Of a stretch of DNA of 64,000 nucleotides, positions 36,098-45,714 are shown piece after piece. Made by a program: the position numbers and the translations under genes. A model generated the notes under the pieces. The model was not told the DNA's origin and made no database searches. It saw only the letters and a list, made by a program, of their open reading frames with translations. Position 1 is the stretch's first letter, and each line of letters starts with the position of its first letter. Origin of the DNA: Pseudomonas syringae (GTDB lineage: Bacteria > Pseudomonadota > Gammaproteobacteria > Pseudomonadales > Pseudomonadaceae); assembly GCF_001698815.1 (NCBI RefSeq), contig NZ_LGSI01000020.1, positions 195,483 to 259,482 of the forward strand, written 5' to 3'.

Positions 36098-36712
36098 ATG
36101 ACTAATCAAATCAAGACGCCACCATCGCGCGGTCCATCCGACCATAGCGTTCGCGATCAGGTTGTAGAAGCGGCAACACAGCATTTCGGACACTACGGGT
36201 ATGAGAAAACCACGGTCTCCGATCTTGCCAAGGCTATCGGCTTTTCCAAGGCTTACATCTACAAATTCTTTGACTCCAAGCAGGCCATTGGAGAGGTCAT
36301 CTGCTCGAATCGGCTTGCGATGATCATGGCCATCGTGAACTCGGCAATCAGCGATGCGCCAACAGCTTCTGAGAAGCTGCGCCGCTTGTTCCGGTCGCTT
36401 GTGGAGGCGGGCAGCGATTTGTTTTTTCACGACCGAAAGCTCTATGACATTGCAGCTGTCGCAGGCCGCGATCGGTGGCCTTCTGCCGCGGCGCATGACG
36501 AAGGCCTTCGCCAGTTAATCCAGCAAATTCTACTTGAGGGCAGAGAGTCGGGTGAGTTTGAGCGCAAGACTCCGCTGGATGAGGCGGTTCAGGCGATTCA
36601 CCTGGTAATGCGGCCTTTCATCAACCCGGTGCAGTTGCAGTACAACCTGGACATTGTGTCGACAGCTCCAGTGCTTCTCTCGGCTCTAATACTGCGAAGT
36701 CTAGCACCTTAA
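36098..36712 (+). CDS. TetR-family regulator of the adjacent RND efflux operon
   Basis: A 204-aa TetR protein: helix-turn-helix KTTVSDLAKAIGFSKAYIYK followed by FFDSKQAIGEVIC (about 40-70). It is transcribed in the same direction as, and 76 bp before, an RND adaptor and pump, an arrangement common for efflux repressors. Ligand unknown. Confidence 0.85.
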   Translation: MTNQIKTPPSRGPSDHSVRDQVVEAATQHFGHYGYEKTTVSDLAKAIGFSKAYIYKFFDSKQAIGEVICSNRLAMIMAIVNSAISDAPTASEKLRRLFRSLVEAGSDLFFHDRKLYDIAAVAGRDRWPSAAAHDEGLRQLIQQILLEGRESGEFERKTPLDEAVQAIHLVMRPFINPVQLQYNLDIVSTAPVLLSALILRSLAP

Positions 36713-36788
36713 GTATGTGACTATTGACTATATTGGTCACTATCTGGAGAATCGGTTTCCTGCTCACTTAATTGAAGTAAGGGATCCC

Positions 36789-37895
36789 ATGCTCCGGTCC
36801 AGACCTGCATTCATTGCCGCTTTTTGCTTATTGCCTTTCGTTTTGACTGCATGCGGCGAATCGTCGAGCGTGCGCGATCCACGTATTCAACCTCCTTTGG
36901 TAAGGACCGCAGCTGTCGCGCGCGCTGATGACACATCACGCTCGTTCACCGGCGTTGTGGTAGCACGCGTTCAGAGCGACTTGGGATTTCGCGTGTCGGG
37001 GAAGGTGCTGGAACGTATGGTTGACACCGGCCAAACCGTCAAACGAGGTCAGCCGCTTATGCGTCTGGACCCCATTGACCTTGGTCTCCAGGCACTGGCT
37101 CAACAGCAAGCGGTTGCGGCCGCGGGCGCGCGAGCCAAGCAGACCGCAGATGACGAAGCCCGTAATCGCAACTTGGTAACTGTTGGTGCTATCTCCGCTT
37201 CGGCCTACGACCGGATAAAGGCCTTGGCTGACACGGCAAGGGCAGAGCTGAATGCTGCGCAAGCCCAGGCTAACGTCGCTCACAACGCAACAGGCTACGC
37301 AGTTTTACTGGCTGACGCCGATGGGGTAGTGGTTGACACCTTGGCAGAGCCTGGACAGGTCGTAAGTGCAGGCCAGCCCGTGGTCAGGCTGGCAAAGGCT
37401 GGACGGAGGGAGGCCATTGTCCAGTTACCCGAAACATTGCGCCCAGCCATTGGTGACCAGGCTAAGGCGAGGTTGTATGGAAACGGTGCGAGCGTTATCC
37501 CTGCAACGCTGCGGCTGCTCTCTGACGCTGCAGATCCACTGACGCGTACTTTCGAAGCCAGGTATGTGCTTGAGGGTGCAAACGTCAGCGCGCCACTCGG
37601 TTCAACAGTCACGATCGATATCGCTGGAAGCAAAGGCGTCCTGGATGCGTTGGCGGTACCCATTGCCGCCATCCATGACCCAGGTCAGGGGCCGGGTGTT
37701 TGGGTCATTGCAGGTACACCTGCAAAAGTAACCTGGCGTGCTGTTCAAGTGCTGGGTCTGAGTGACTATTCGGCGAGGGTGAGTGGCGGTCTTGCGGCCG
37801 GTGAACAGGTCGTGGCACTGGGGGCGCATCTACTTCACGATGGTGAGGAAGTGCTGGTGCAGCAGGGTGCTGTCGCCGCCGGGGAACGACCATGA
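36789..37895 (+). CDS. RND efflux periplasmic adaptor (lipoprotein)
   Basis: A 368-aa membrane-fusion protein. The signal peptide ends in the lipobox LTAC (MLRSRPAFIAAFCLLPFVLTAC), so it is lipid-anchored. The typical hairpin and lipoyl regions are visible: GFRVSGKVLERMVDTGQTVKRGQP, alanine-rich coiled coil near 95-160, and VVDTLAEPGQVVSAGQPVVRL. ATG 36789 is chosen over the longer frame from 36717 because it starts the signal peptide. Its stop overlaps the pump gene start by 4 bp (ATGA). Confidence 0.88.
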   Translation: MLRSRPAFIAAFCLLPFVLTACGESSSVRDPRIQPPLVRTAAVARADDTSRSFTGVVVARVQSDLGFRVSGKVLERMVDTGQTVKRGQPLMRLDPIDLGLQALAQQQAVAAAGARAKQTADDEARNRNLVTVGAISASAYDRIKALADTARAELNAAQAQANVAHNATGYAVLLADADGVVVDTLAEPGQVVSAGQPVVRLAKAGRREAIVQLPETLRPAIGDQAKARLYGNGASVIPATLRLLSDAADPLTRTFEARYVLEGANVSAPLGSTVTIDIAGSKGVLDALAVPIAAIHDPGQGPGVWVIAGTPAKVTWRAVQVLGLSDYSARVSGGLAAGEQVVALGAHLLHDGEEVLVQQGAVAAGERP

Positions 37896-40800
37896 GCGTG
37901 GGACGTTTCAACCTGTCTGCACTGGCCGTGCGCGAACGGTCTATCACGCTGTTTCTCATCTTCCTGATCGGAGTGGCAGGAACGCTTTCATTTTTCAAAC
38001 TGGGGCGTGCGGAAGATCCACCCTTCACAGTCAAGCAAATGACCGTCATTTCTGCGTGGCCTGGCGCAACTGCGCAAGAGATGCAGGACCAGGTCGCTGA
38101 GCCGCTTGAAAAACGCATGCAGGAATTGAAATGGTACGACCGTAGCGAGACCTACACCCGGCCAGGCCTGGCTTTCACCATGGTTTCACTCGTGGATAAA
38201 ACACCGCCTTCCCTGGTGCAGGAAGAGTTTTATCAAGCTCGCAAAAAACTAAGTGATGCAGCGAAATCCTTGCCTGCGGGCGTCATCGGTCCGATGGTCA
38301 ATGATGAATTCTCGGACGTGACCTTTGCGCTTTTTGCGTTAAAAGCAAAAGGTGGGCCTCAGCGGTTACTCGTGCGCGATGCTGAATCGCTGCGCCAGCG
38401 TCTGCTTCATGTACCGGGCGTAAAGAAGATCAATATCATCGGTGAACAAGCCGAGCGTATTTTCGTATCGTTCTCCCATGAGCGGCTGGCGACACTGGGT
38501 ATCTCTCCTCAGGACATCTTTTCGGCGCTCAACAACCAGAACGTTTTGACGCCTGCCGGTTCGATTGAAACCAGCGGGCCCCAGGTATTTCTACGCCTGG
38601 ACGGCGCCCTCGACAAGCTTGAGAAAATCCGCAATACGCCGATTGTGGTGCAGGCCAAAACGCTGAAGCTTTCGGACGTGGCGACAGTTGAACGCGGGTA
38701 TGAAGACCCCGCTACTTTTCTGGTCCGCAACCAGGGTGAACCGGCCCTGTTGCTGGGCATCGTGATGCGCGACGGTTGGAACGGTCTGGACCTTGGTAAA
38801 GCACTGGATGCCGAGACGGCCAAAATCAATGGAGGCATGCCATTGGGAATGACGCTTTCGAAGGTCACCGACCAGTCGGTTAACATCAGCTCGGCCGTTG
38901 ACGAGTTCATGATCAAATTCTTCGTCGCGCTGCTTGTTGTGATGCTGGTCTGCTTCCTCAGTATGGGCTGGCGAGTGGGTGTGGTCGTCGCCGCGGCCGT
39001 ACCGCTCACACTGGCTATTGTCTTCGTAGTGATGGAAGCCTCGGGCAAGAACTTTGACCGTATTACGTTGGGATCGTTGATCCTGGCGCTGGGTCTGTTG
39101 GTGGACGACGCCATCATTGCCATCGAAATGATGGTGGTGAAGATGGAAGAAGGCTACGACCGTATCAAGGCATCAGCCTACGCCTGGAGCCAAACAGCAG
39201 CTCCAATGCTTGCCGGGACATTAGTGACTGCTGTTGGCTTCATGCCTAACGGTTTTGCGCAGTCGACTGCTGGCGAATACACCAGCAACATGTTCTGGAT
39301 TGTCGGTATCGCTTTGATTGCCTCCTGGGTAGTTGCAGTGGTCTTCACGCCCTATCTGGGTGTGAAGATGTTGCCAGAAATCAAGCCGGTTGAAGGCGGG
39401 CATGCCGCTATTTACGACACCCCGCATTACAACCGTTTTCGACGAGTCCTGGCTCACGTCATTGCTCGGAAATGGTGGGTGGCTGGTGCGGTCATCGCTG
39501 CGTTTGTAATGGCGATTCTCGGGATGGGACTCGTTAAAAAACAATTCTTCCCGACGTCGGATCGTCCGGAAGTGTTAATCGAAGTGCAAATGCCCTATGG
39601 CACATCGATTGAGCAGACCAGCACCACGACAGCAAAAGTCGAAGCATGGCTGCAAAAGCAGGATGCAGCAAAGATCGTCACGTCTTATATCGGGCAGGGC
39701 TCGCCGCGTTTTTATCTGGCAATGGCACCGGAGCTTCCGGACCCATCATTCGCGAAGATCGTGGTCCTGACCGAGAGTCAGGAGGCGCGCGAGGCCCTCA
39801 AGCTACGGATTCGTGAGGCTGTTGCTCAGGGGCTCGCACCTGAGGCTCGTGTTCGCGTTACACAACTCGTATTCGGTCCTTACTCACCGTTTCCTGTCGC
39901 GTATCGCGTGACGGGGCCAAATCCGGACACGTTGCGTGAGATCGCTGGCCGGGTCGAAGCCGTCATGCTGGCAAGTCCGATGATGCGGACCGTCAACAGC
40001 GATTGGGGACCACGAATGCCCACGCTGCATTTCTCTCTGGATCAGGACCGATTGCAGGCAGTCGGGCTGACGTCGAGCGCGGTAGCCCAGCAATTACAGT
40101 TCCTGCTCTCAGGTATCCCGATCACTTCTGTACGCGAAGACATCCGTTCAGTAGCGGTGATGGGGCGGGCAGCAGGAGATATCCGGCTCGACCCTGCGAA
40201 AATTGAAGGCTTCACCCTGGTAGGTTCTGCCGGTCAGCGTATTCCGCTTTCGCAGATAGGCGAGGTCAGTGTGCGCATGGAGGACCCCATTCTTCGGCGC
40301 CGAGACCGCATGCCGACAATCACCGTGCGTGGAGATATTGCTGAAGACCTGCAACCACCGGATGTGTCCTCGAAGATCATGAACGAGTTGCAGTCCATCA
40401 TCGACAGCCTCCCAGATGGGTATCGCATTGAGCAAGCCGGGTCGATTGAGGAGTCAGCAAAGGCCACCGTGGCCTTACTGCCGCTGTTTCCGATCATGAT
40501 TGCAATCACCTTGCTGATCATCATTGTCCAGGTACGGTCGATGTCTGCGATGGTGATGGTTTTCCTTACCGCGCCACTTGGATTGATTGGAGTAGTGCCA
40601 ACACTACTTCTGTTCAACCAGCCATTCGGTATCAACGCCCTTGTCGGGCTGATCGCGCTGTCCGGCATTCTGATGCGCAACACCTTGATCCTGATCGGGC
40701 AAATCGATCACAACGGAAAGGAGGGGCTTGATCCGTTCCATGCGGTGGTTGAAGCGACTGTACAGCGAGCTCGCCCGGTATTGCTCACGGCGGTGGCGGC

Positions 40801-40978
40801 GATCCTGGCGTTCATCCCGCTAACGCATTCGGTGTTCTGGGGCACACTGGCTTACACCCTGATTGGAGGCACCTTAGGGGGGACCGTCATGACCTTGGTC
40901 TTCCTTCCAGCCATGTATTCCATCTGGTTCAAGATCCGTCCCGAGGGCAAACCTATTACGCAAAAACAGGGCTCATAA
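37892..40978 (+). CDS. RND-type efflux pump permease
   Basis: A 1028-aa inner-membrane RND transporter (HAE/AcrB-like) with 12 transmembrane segments and two large periplasmic loops. The proton-relay Asp405-Asp406 lies in LGLLVDDAIIAIEMM. Porter-domain motif PFTVKQMTVISAWPGATAQEMQDQV is close to the N-terminus. It exports drugs or metabolites with the adaptor; an outer-membrane TolC-type channel is not encoded here and must be supplied from elsewhere. The substrate is unknown. Confidence 0.92.
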   Translation: MSVGRFNLSALAVRERSITLFLIFLIGVAGTLSFFKLGRAEDPPFTVKQMTVISAWPGATAQEMQDQVAEPLEKRMQELKWYDRSETYTRPGLAFTMVSLVDKTPPSLVQEEFYQARKKLSDAAKSLPAGVIGPMVNDEFSDVTFALFALKAKGGPQRLLVRDAESLRQRLLHVPGVKKINIIGEQAERIFVSFSHERLATLGISPQDIFSALNNQNVLTPAGSIETSGPQVFLRLDGALDKLEKIRNTPIVVQAKTLKLSDVATVERGYEDPATFLVRNQGEPALLLGIVMRDGWNGLDLGKALDAETAKINGGMPLGMTLSKVTDQSVNISSAVDEFMIKFFVALLVVMLVCFLSMGWRVGVVVAAAVPLTLAIVFVVMEASGKNFDRITLGSLILALGLLVDDAIIAIEMMVVKMEEGYDRIKASAYAWSQTAAPMLAGTLVTAVGFMPNGFAQSTAGEYTSNMFWIVGIALIASWVVAVVFTPYLGVKMLPEIKPVEGGHAAIYDTPHYNRFRRVLAHVIARKWWVAGAVIAAFVMAILGMGLVKKQFFPTSDRPEVLIEVQMPYGTSIEQTSTTTAKVEAWLQKQDAAKIVTSYIGQGSPRFYLAMAPELPDPSFAKIVVLTESQEAREALKLRIREAVAQGLAPEARVRVTQLVFGPYSPFPVAYRVTGPNPDTLREIAGRVEAVMLASPMMRTVNSDWGPRMPTLHFSLDQDRLQAVGLTSSAVAQQLQFLLSGIPITSVREDIRSVAVMGRAAGDIRLDPAKIEGFTLVGSAGQRIPLSQIGEVSVRMEDPILRRRDRMPTITVRGDIAEDLQPPDVSSKIMNELQSIIDSLPDGYRIEQAGSIEESAKATVALLPLFPIMIAITLLIIIVQVRSMSAMVMVFLTAPLGLIGVVPTLLLFNQPFGINALVGLIALSGILMRNTLILIGQIDHNGKEGLDPFHAVVEATVQRARPVLLTAVAAILAFIPLTHSVFWGTLAYTLIGGTLGGTVMTLVFLPAMYSIWFKIRPEGKPITQKQGS

Positions 40979-41466
40979 CGCTCATGAGCAGTAACGACTG
41001 TTTTCTATCTTCAGGTCTGCAAAGCGGGTGTCGATACCGGATTCGCGACCTCATGGTCTTAGGGCTGAGTGGCGGCTTTTGGCCGATTCTGTTGAAAAAA
41101 TCGACCTCGGTTTCTACGGAAGAGAAGTAAGCGTCGTAGATTGAAATTCTTAATGTTTGCGGAGGTTTTCAGGCCGAGATTTCACGTAGAAGCGTGCTAA
41201 AAGGCGGTTTCGCCGGCCAATCTTTCGGCAGTTCTAAAAAACCGATTTTTTCAACAGAATCGGCCGATTTCGGCCAGTGGCGACCGGCTGAAATCGACCC
41301 TGAACCCCGCCATTCGCTGCACCTTGTAGCTGGTGGTGTGCATATAGCTCGTGCGACGTGACAGGGCGCGCTTGCCGTCTTGCTCATTCCTTGCTCTCGG
41401 GAAACATACATCCGCCATTGCGGACCAGCGCCTTCACCTCTTCGCTCACCTGCGTGGGGCTTCAAC
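40979..41466. other. gap with MITE copy B
   Basis: No gene was recognised in about 490 bp. It carries the inverted-repeat element at 41081-41265; on either side the sequence is non-coding. A minus-strand frame of 41169-41465 reads through the element and is not considered real. Confidence 0.5.
41081..41265. mobile_element. MITE-like element, copy B
   Basis: A 185-bp element with perfect 23-bp terminal inverted repeats: 41081-41103, beginning GGCCGATTCTGTTGAAAAA, against 41243-41265. The interior aligns with copy A (shared GGTTTCT..CGG, AGATTGAAAT, and GATTTCACGTAG words). No coding capacity. It borders the second NTF2/reductase island. Confidence 0.8.
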
Positions 41467-41836
41467 TTAATCGATAATGAACTCCTCGAGGTCCCTTACG
41501 TACGCCTTCGAATCGTGCTTCGCGCTCCAAAGGACGATGTTGAGCACGAGGGGAATGAGGTCCAGGGCCTTCTCTGTCAGCGTGTAGAAATCCTTGCGCC
41601 TGTCGTCGGGGCAGGGTGCCTTCGAGAGAATTCATTGCTCCTCAAGAAAGGCAAGGCGGAAAGCAAGGACATTAGCTGCGATTCCCTCTTCGGACTTCCG
41701 GAACTCGCCATACGTCTTCTTACCCACCAAAACGATGTCGCGAATGATCAACAGCGACCACCGGTCGCCAAAGATCTCCACGCCATAGTTCACTGCGCAA
41801 TGGGACCGAACGTCTTCTTTGGATGTTGTTTTTCAT
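41467..41836 (-). pseudogene. broken HxlR-family regulator
   Basis: Starting at ATG 41836 on the minus strand, MKNNIQRRRS is followed by a +1 frame change into NYGVEIFGDRWSLLIIRDIV, then KKTYGEFRKSEEGIAANVLA. A second frame change and a TGA in LEEQ*ILSKAPCPDD interrupt it, and the end reads DFYTLTEKALDLIPLVLNIV to a TAA at 41467-41469. Two frameshifts and one nonsense codon inactivate it. It is divergent from the first reductase gene, and its predicted operators remain intact. Confidence 0.75.
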
Positions 41837-41854
41837 GGTTGGATCTTAATATTG

Positions 41855-41903
41855 CTTGCATGGTGCAAGTAAATTTCCGTGACTCACTTGCGTTTTGCAA
41901 GTG
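41855..41903. promoter_or_regulatory. paired palindromes, probable HxlR operators
   Basis: CTTGCA-TGG-TGCAAG (41855-41869) and CACTTGC-GTTTT-GCAAGTG (41885-41903) are perfect inverted repeats between the divergent HxlR pseudogene and reductase gene. Both share the ACTTGC/GCAAGT arm. Their centres are about 32 bp apart. Confidence 0.55.
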
Positions 41904-41996
41904 AAGAGGCCAGCATGGCTCGTACGTTGAGCACGGTCGCCGGATCGCACCGGCAGTCCATGAATGATCAACCCCCTATCTGTAAGGAAGCTGCAC

Positions 41997-42632
41997 ATGA
42001 GCACTATCAGCATCATCGGCTCAGGTGGCATGGCCGCAGCGATCGGCGGCCTTGCCGCCAAGGCCGGACACACCGTCGAGGTGATGAGCCGTGACGCCGC
42101 CAAGGCGCGGGCACTGGCCGAGCAGGTCGGAGCCGGCGCGACAACAGGAACGTTCGGCGCCGCCCCGGCGGGGGATATTGTCATTCTGGCGGTTCCCTAC
42201 TCCGCCGTTCTCGACGTGGTGAAGCAGTACGGCGAGGAACTGGGAGGCAAGGTACTTGTCGACATCACCAACCCCGTCGCCCCCGACCTCACAAGCTTTG
42301 TGACCCCCGAGGACAGTTTCGGCGCACAGGAAGTCGCCAAAGCCGCCCCTGCCGACGCCGAAGTCGTCAAGGCGTTCAACACCCAGTTCTCCCACGTCCT
42401 GGCTGCCGGTTCTGTCGAGGGTCACCCGTTGGACGTGTTCATCGCCGGGGACGACGCACAGGCGAAGGCACGCGTTTCGGCGTTCATCGAGAGCCTCGGA
42501 CTGCGCCCGATGGACACTGGGCCGCTACTCATGGCGCGAACGCTGGAGCATGCCTGCCTGCTTTCGCTGGGCCTCATCGCCCACTCCGTCAAGCACACCA
42601 ATTTCTCAATCGGCGTCAGCCTTCTCGGCTGA
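41997..42632 (+). CDS. NADPH-dependent F420-reductase-like protein, island 2 copy 1
   Basis: A 211-aa dinucleotide-binding protein: MSTISIIGSGGMAAAIGGLA is the Rossmann site; GDIVILAVPYSAVLDVV and VKAFNTQFSHVL follow. AGGAAG precedes ATG 41997. It is paralogous to 43831-44451 (shared IIGSGGMAAAI and FIESLGLRP). It leads a rightward unit of five genes with an extended SDR, the second reductase and two NTF2-like proteins. Substrate unknown. Confidence 0.82.
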   Translation: MSTISIIGSGGMAAAIGGLAAKAGHTVEVMSRDAAKARALAEQVGAGATTGTFGAAPAGDIVILAVPYSAVLDVVKQYGEELGGKVLVDITNPVAPDLTSFVTPEDSFGAQEVAKAAPADAEVVKAFNTQFSHVLAAGSVEGHPLDVFIAGDDAQAKARVSAFIESLGLRPMDTGPLLMARTLEHACLLSLGLIAHSVKHTNFSIGVSLLG

Positions 42633-42681
42633 GTGCACTCGCAGAACTTCTCGCATCACATCACTTACAAGGAACACCTAC

Positions 42682-43647
42682 ATGCACGTATTCGTCACTG
42701 GCGGGACCGGCCATTCCGGTCCGTACATCATCTCCGACCTCATCGCCGCCGGCCACGAGGTCACTGCTTTGGCCCGGTCGGACAGTGCGGCGGAGGCGGT
42801 CACTGCGCTCGGCGCAAAGGTGCGTCGCGGTGATCTCGATGATCTCGACGGGCTCAAGGAGGCGGCTGCAGCCGCCGACGGCGTGATCCACGTCGCGCAC
42901 AGACAAGACCTGCTTCCGGTCGGCGGGCTCGACGCTGTTGCCGCAGCGGAGGTCAAGATCATGCTCGCATACGGTGATGCACTGGCTGGAACGGGAAAGC
43001 CGCTGGTCGTGTCGGGAAGCATCGGTTCGCCGACTAACGTGGGTTGGCCGGTTCCTGGGCCGCTCCAGAGCCGACCAGCGACCGAGGAGGATCCGGCTCT
43101 TTCTCCGGCTGGCGATCAATATAAGGGCTCCCTGCGGGTTCGTAACATCGTGGAGCTTACCGCAATCGGTCTCGCAGAGCGGGGCGTGCGGTCTTCGGTC
43201 GTGCGCATTTCTGAAATCATGCACAGCTCAACCGACAAGGCTGGTTTCCTTCAGGTCCTAATCGGGCAAGCAAAGGAAAAGGGCGTCGTTGGCTTCCCCG
43301 GCGACGGCTCGAACCGGTGGGCGGCAGTGCATGCCCGCGACCTCGCTACCCTGTTCCGCCTGGCGCTGGAGAAGGGTCCCGCTGGCAGATGCTGGCATGC
43401 GGTTGCCGAAGGGTCTATCCCGTACCGCGAGATCGCGGAGGCCATTGGCAGCCGTCTGAACCTTCCCGCCGTGCCCATTCCCGCGGACGTAATGATGGGG
43501 CCGGGTTTCTTCGGCTTCCTCGCGAACCTGGTGACGCTGGATACCCCGGCGTCGAACGATATCACGCGCCAGACTCTCGGCTGGACACCAATGCAGCCCG
43601 GCCTGTTTGCCGATATGGACAATGGCCACTACTTCCCTGCCGCCTGA
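42682..43647 (+). CDS. extended/atypical SDR (NAD-dependent epimerase-like)
   Basis: A 321-aa NAD(P)-binding protein: MHVFVTGGTGHSGPYIISDL is the cofactor motif, DGVIHVAHRQD follows, and the family's later blocks (RAVR-type) are present in GVRSSVVRISEIMHSSTDKA. AAGGAA precedes ATG 42682; the frame opens earlier but lacks a better start. The C-terminal half resembles oxidoreductase members rather than sugar epimerases. It lies between the two reductase genes of the island. Confidence 0.8.
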   Translation: MHVFVTGGTGHSGPYIISDLIAAGHEVTALARSDSAAEAVTALGAKVRRGDLDDLDGLKEAAAAADGVIHVAHRQDLLPVGGLDAVAAAEVKIMLAYGDALAGTGKPLVVSGSIGSPTNVGWPVPGPLQSRPATEEDPALSPAGDQYKGSLRVRNIVELTAIGLAERGVRSSVVRISEIMHSSTDKAGFLQVLIGQAKEKGVVGFPGDGSNRWAAVHARDLATLFRLALEKGPAGRCWHAVAEGSIPYREIAEAIGSRLNLPAVPIPADVMMGPGFFGFLANLVTLDTPASNDITRQTLGWTPMQPGLFADMDNGHYFPAA

Positions 43648-43830
43648 GTGAGCTGAGGCTGTTCGCCGGGTCGCAACGGGCCTGGCGGACAGCAATGTCG
43701 CGATGCGTGATCCGTTCGACCCGAGCATGGCATACGGGAGGCGGATGCGGCCCGGCACACACGGGATACTAACCGGGGGAAGCCCGTTCAGAGACTGCGG
43801 GCAATACCCCAACTCATTTGGAGATTACAC

Positions 43831-44451
43831 ATGAGCATTATCAGCATCATCGGTTCAGGAGGAATGGCCGCGGCGATCGCCGGTCGCACCGCCAAAGCTG
43901 GATACACTGTTGAGGTGGTCAGCCGCGACCCCGCCAAGGCGCAGGCGCTGGCCGACAAGCTCGCAGCCGGAGCGACCACAGGGAAGTACGGGGCCACTCC
44001 GGCCGGCGACATCGTCATCCTCGCTGTGCCGTACACCGGTGCGGCGTCGGTGGTGGCCGACTACGGGGACGCGCTCGACGGCAAGGTGATCATCGACATC
44101 ACCAACACGGCCTCCCCGGACCTCAAGGGCCTTGTCTCTCCCGCCGGCAGTTCTGGTGCGCAGGAGATCGCCAAGATCGCCCCCGCCGGCGCGCATGTCG
44201 TGAAGGCGTTCAACACGCTTTTCGGCCACGTCCTTGCCAAGGGGGGGCGCCTCGACACGTTCATCGCCGCCGACGATCAGGATGCCAAGGCGCGCGTCTC
44301 GACGTTCATCGAGAGTCTCGGGCTGCGTCCGTTGGATGTTGGCGGCGTGCACATGGCGCAGACGCTCGAGGCGCTCGGCCTGATGATGATCGGCTTGGCC
44401 AAAAACGGCGCCGGCACTTGGGACATCGCCTTGAACGTCGACATCGGCTGA
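43831..44451 (+). CDS. NADPH-dependent F420-reductase-like protein, island 2 copy 2
   Basis: A 206-aa paralogue of the gene at 41997, with the same Rossmann start (MSIISIIGSGGMAAAIAG) and VKAFNTLFGHVLAKGGR. TTGGAG precedes the ATG. The tandem arrangement with an SDR between suggests duplication and divergence. Its C-terminal part differs most from copy 1. Confidence 0.82.
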   Translation: MSIISIIGSGGMAAAIAGRTAKAGYTVEVVSRDPAKAQALADKLAAGATTGKYGATPAGDIVILAVPYTGAASVVADYGDALDGKVIIDITNTASPDLKGLVSPAGSSGAQEIAKIAPAGAHVVKAFNTLFGHVLAKGGRLDTFIAADDQDAKARVSTFIESLGLRPLDVGGVHMAQTLEALGLMMIGLAKNGAGTWDIALNVDIG

Positions 44452-44541
44452 ATCACCGACACCTCGCCCCTCACCGGCAGGTCCATAACGTATCTGATTA
44501 GAGCGGACGCGATCAGATGTGAGCGAAACGGAGAGATTTCG

Positions 44542-44955
44542 ATGAACGTAAAAGAGAATGTCCAGATTGTGAAGGATGCGTTTGCAGCAATCGGCCGCGG
44601 CGATATGCCAGGTCTGCTGGCGTTGTCTGCCGAAGATATTGAATGGATCATTCCGGGCGAGGACTGGCCGCTGGCCGGCACGCGACGTGGGCACGCGGGA
44701 TTGGCGGATTTGTTTCAGACGCAATCTGAAACGATGGAAACTTCATTCATGGAGCCCCGCGAATTCGTAGCGCAGGGAGACCGGGTTCTGGTCGTCGGCT
44801 TCGCTAAGGGGAGAATTAAAGCGACGAATAGGACGTGGGAGGACGATTGGGTCTTCGCCATTACTGTGCGAAATGGAAAACTGACGAACATCCGGGAATA
44901 TATCGATACGCAAGCACTGGCGCGGGCGTCCGAGATGGACGCGGGCTCCAAATAG
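44542..44955 (+). CDS. NTF2-like/SnoaL-type protein, island 2 copy A
   Basis: A 137-aa NTF2-like protein. It shares with the island 1 gene (26197-26613) DIEWIIPGE, WPLAGT-RGHAGLADL, VAQGDRVLVVGFA, FAITVRNGKLTNIREY and SEMDA. Start has GGAGAG ribosome site. It is followed 27 bp later by the copy B gene. The same A-B pair occurs in island 1. Confidence 0.8.
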   Translation: MNVKENVQIVKDAFAAIGRGDMPGLLALSAEDIEWIIPGEDWPLAGTRRGHAGLADLFQTQSETMETSFMEPREFVAQGDRVLVVGFAKGRIKATNRTWEDDWVFAITVRNGKLTNIREYIDTQALARASEMDAGSK

Positions 44956-44981
44956 TCGGTAACCAACTACGCGGAGGATTT

Positions 44982-45410
44982 ATGATGCTTGAGAATAAAG
45001 AAATCGTCAGAGAACTGTACGCAGCCGGGGAGGGTAGCGGGAAAGACATCGCGAAGTTTATCTCCTTCTTCTCGGATGAAGGATATATGTGCGACATTCC
45101 TACCGGATTGAAGTTGCACGGGCAGGCTATTGGCGATGCTATCGACGCCTTCGCAAGTGCGTTTCCTGATGTTCACCGCGAGCTATTCAACATCTATGTC
45201 GCGGAGAATGTCGTAGTCGTCGAGCTCGCAATTCGGGGGACGCATAAAGGTAACCTCACACTTGCCTCAGGGACTGTCGCTCCAACGGGCAAGACAATAG
45301 ATGTTCCGTGCTGCGACGTTTTTCATCTGGAACATGGAAAGGTCATATCCTTTAATTGCTACAACGCGGCTTCCGTAATGCAGCAACAACTTGGCCTTGC
45401 CAGCAACTGA
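44982..45410 (+). CDS. NTF2-like/SnoaL-type protein, island 2 copy B
   Basis: A 142-aa NTF2-like protein, start ATG 44982 after GGAGG. It shares with 26661-27083 the blocks FPDVHREL, VVVELAIRGTH, APTGKTIDVP, CDVFHLE-GKVISF and SVMQQQLGL. Role unknown; such proteins often act on hydrophobic or polyketide-like substrates, and here they travel with a dinucleotide reductase and SDR. Confidence 0.8.
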   Translation: MMLENKEIVRELYAAGEGSGKDIAKFISFFSDEGYMCDIPTGLKLHGQAIGDAIDAFASAFPDVHRELFNIYVAENVVVVELAIRGTHKGNLTLASGTVAPTGKTIDVPCCDVFHLEHGKVISFNCYNAASVMQQQLGLASN

Positions 45411-45714
45411 GGAGCGGTGCTGGGAGCGGCATCAAGCGTTGCCTCACCCATGTCATTAACGTCATCAACATGTTGAAGGGCTTCGACAAGGAAGCGCAAG
45501 CAGCGGTCATCTGCACGCGATGGAACTAGGGTGAAGGACGGCAATCGGCGGCTTCATATGGCCGTAGATTCTAATTAGGCCTGGCTCGGGGTAAACGCAG
45601 ATGATCGAGGCGCTCGGCCGCTCTGTGGCCACGCCCATCAGCTTACCTATGGCGGCGAGGCACTCTCGGATATCCGACCCAAAGTTGCCCTCCGTGGAGA
45701 GCAGCTATTGACCG

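Noticed and set aside
41169..41465. Minus-strand frame running into MITE B
   Set aside because: About a third of it is the MITE interior and its terminal repeat; it is created by the element.
41380..41904. Long plus-strand frame over the HxlR pseudogene
   Set aside because: It lies antisense to readable HxlR coding sequence in broken frames; the protein sequence has no family features.
42550..42681. N-terminal extension of the extended SDR
   Set aside because: It overlaps the end of the upstream reductase gene, is Ser/Arg/Thr-rich and unlike the family; ATG 42682 with its ribosome site is preferred.
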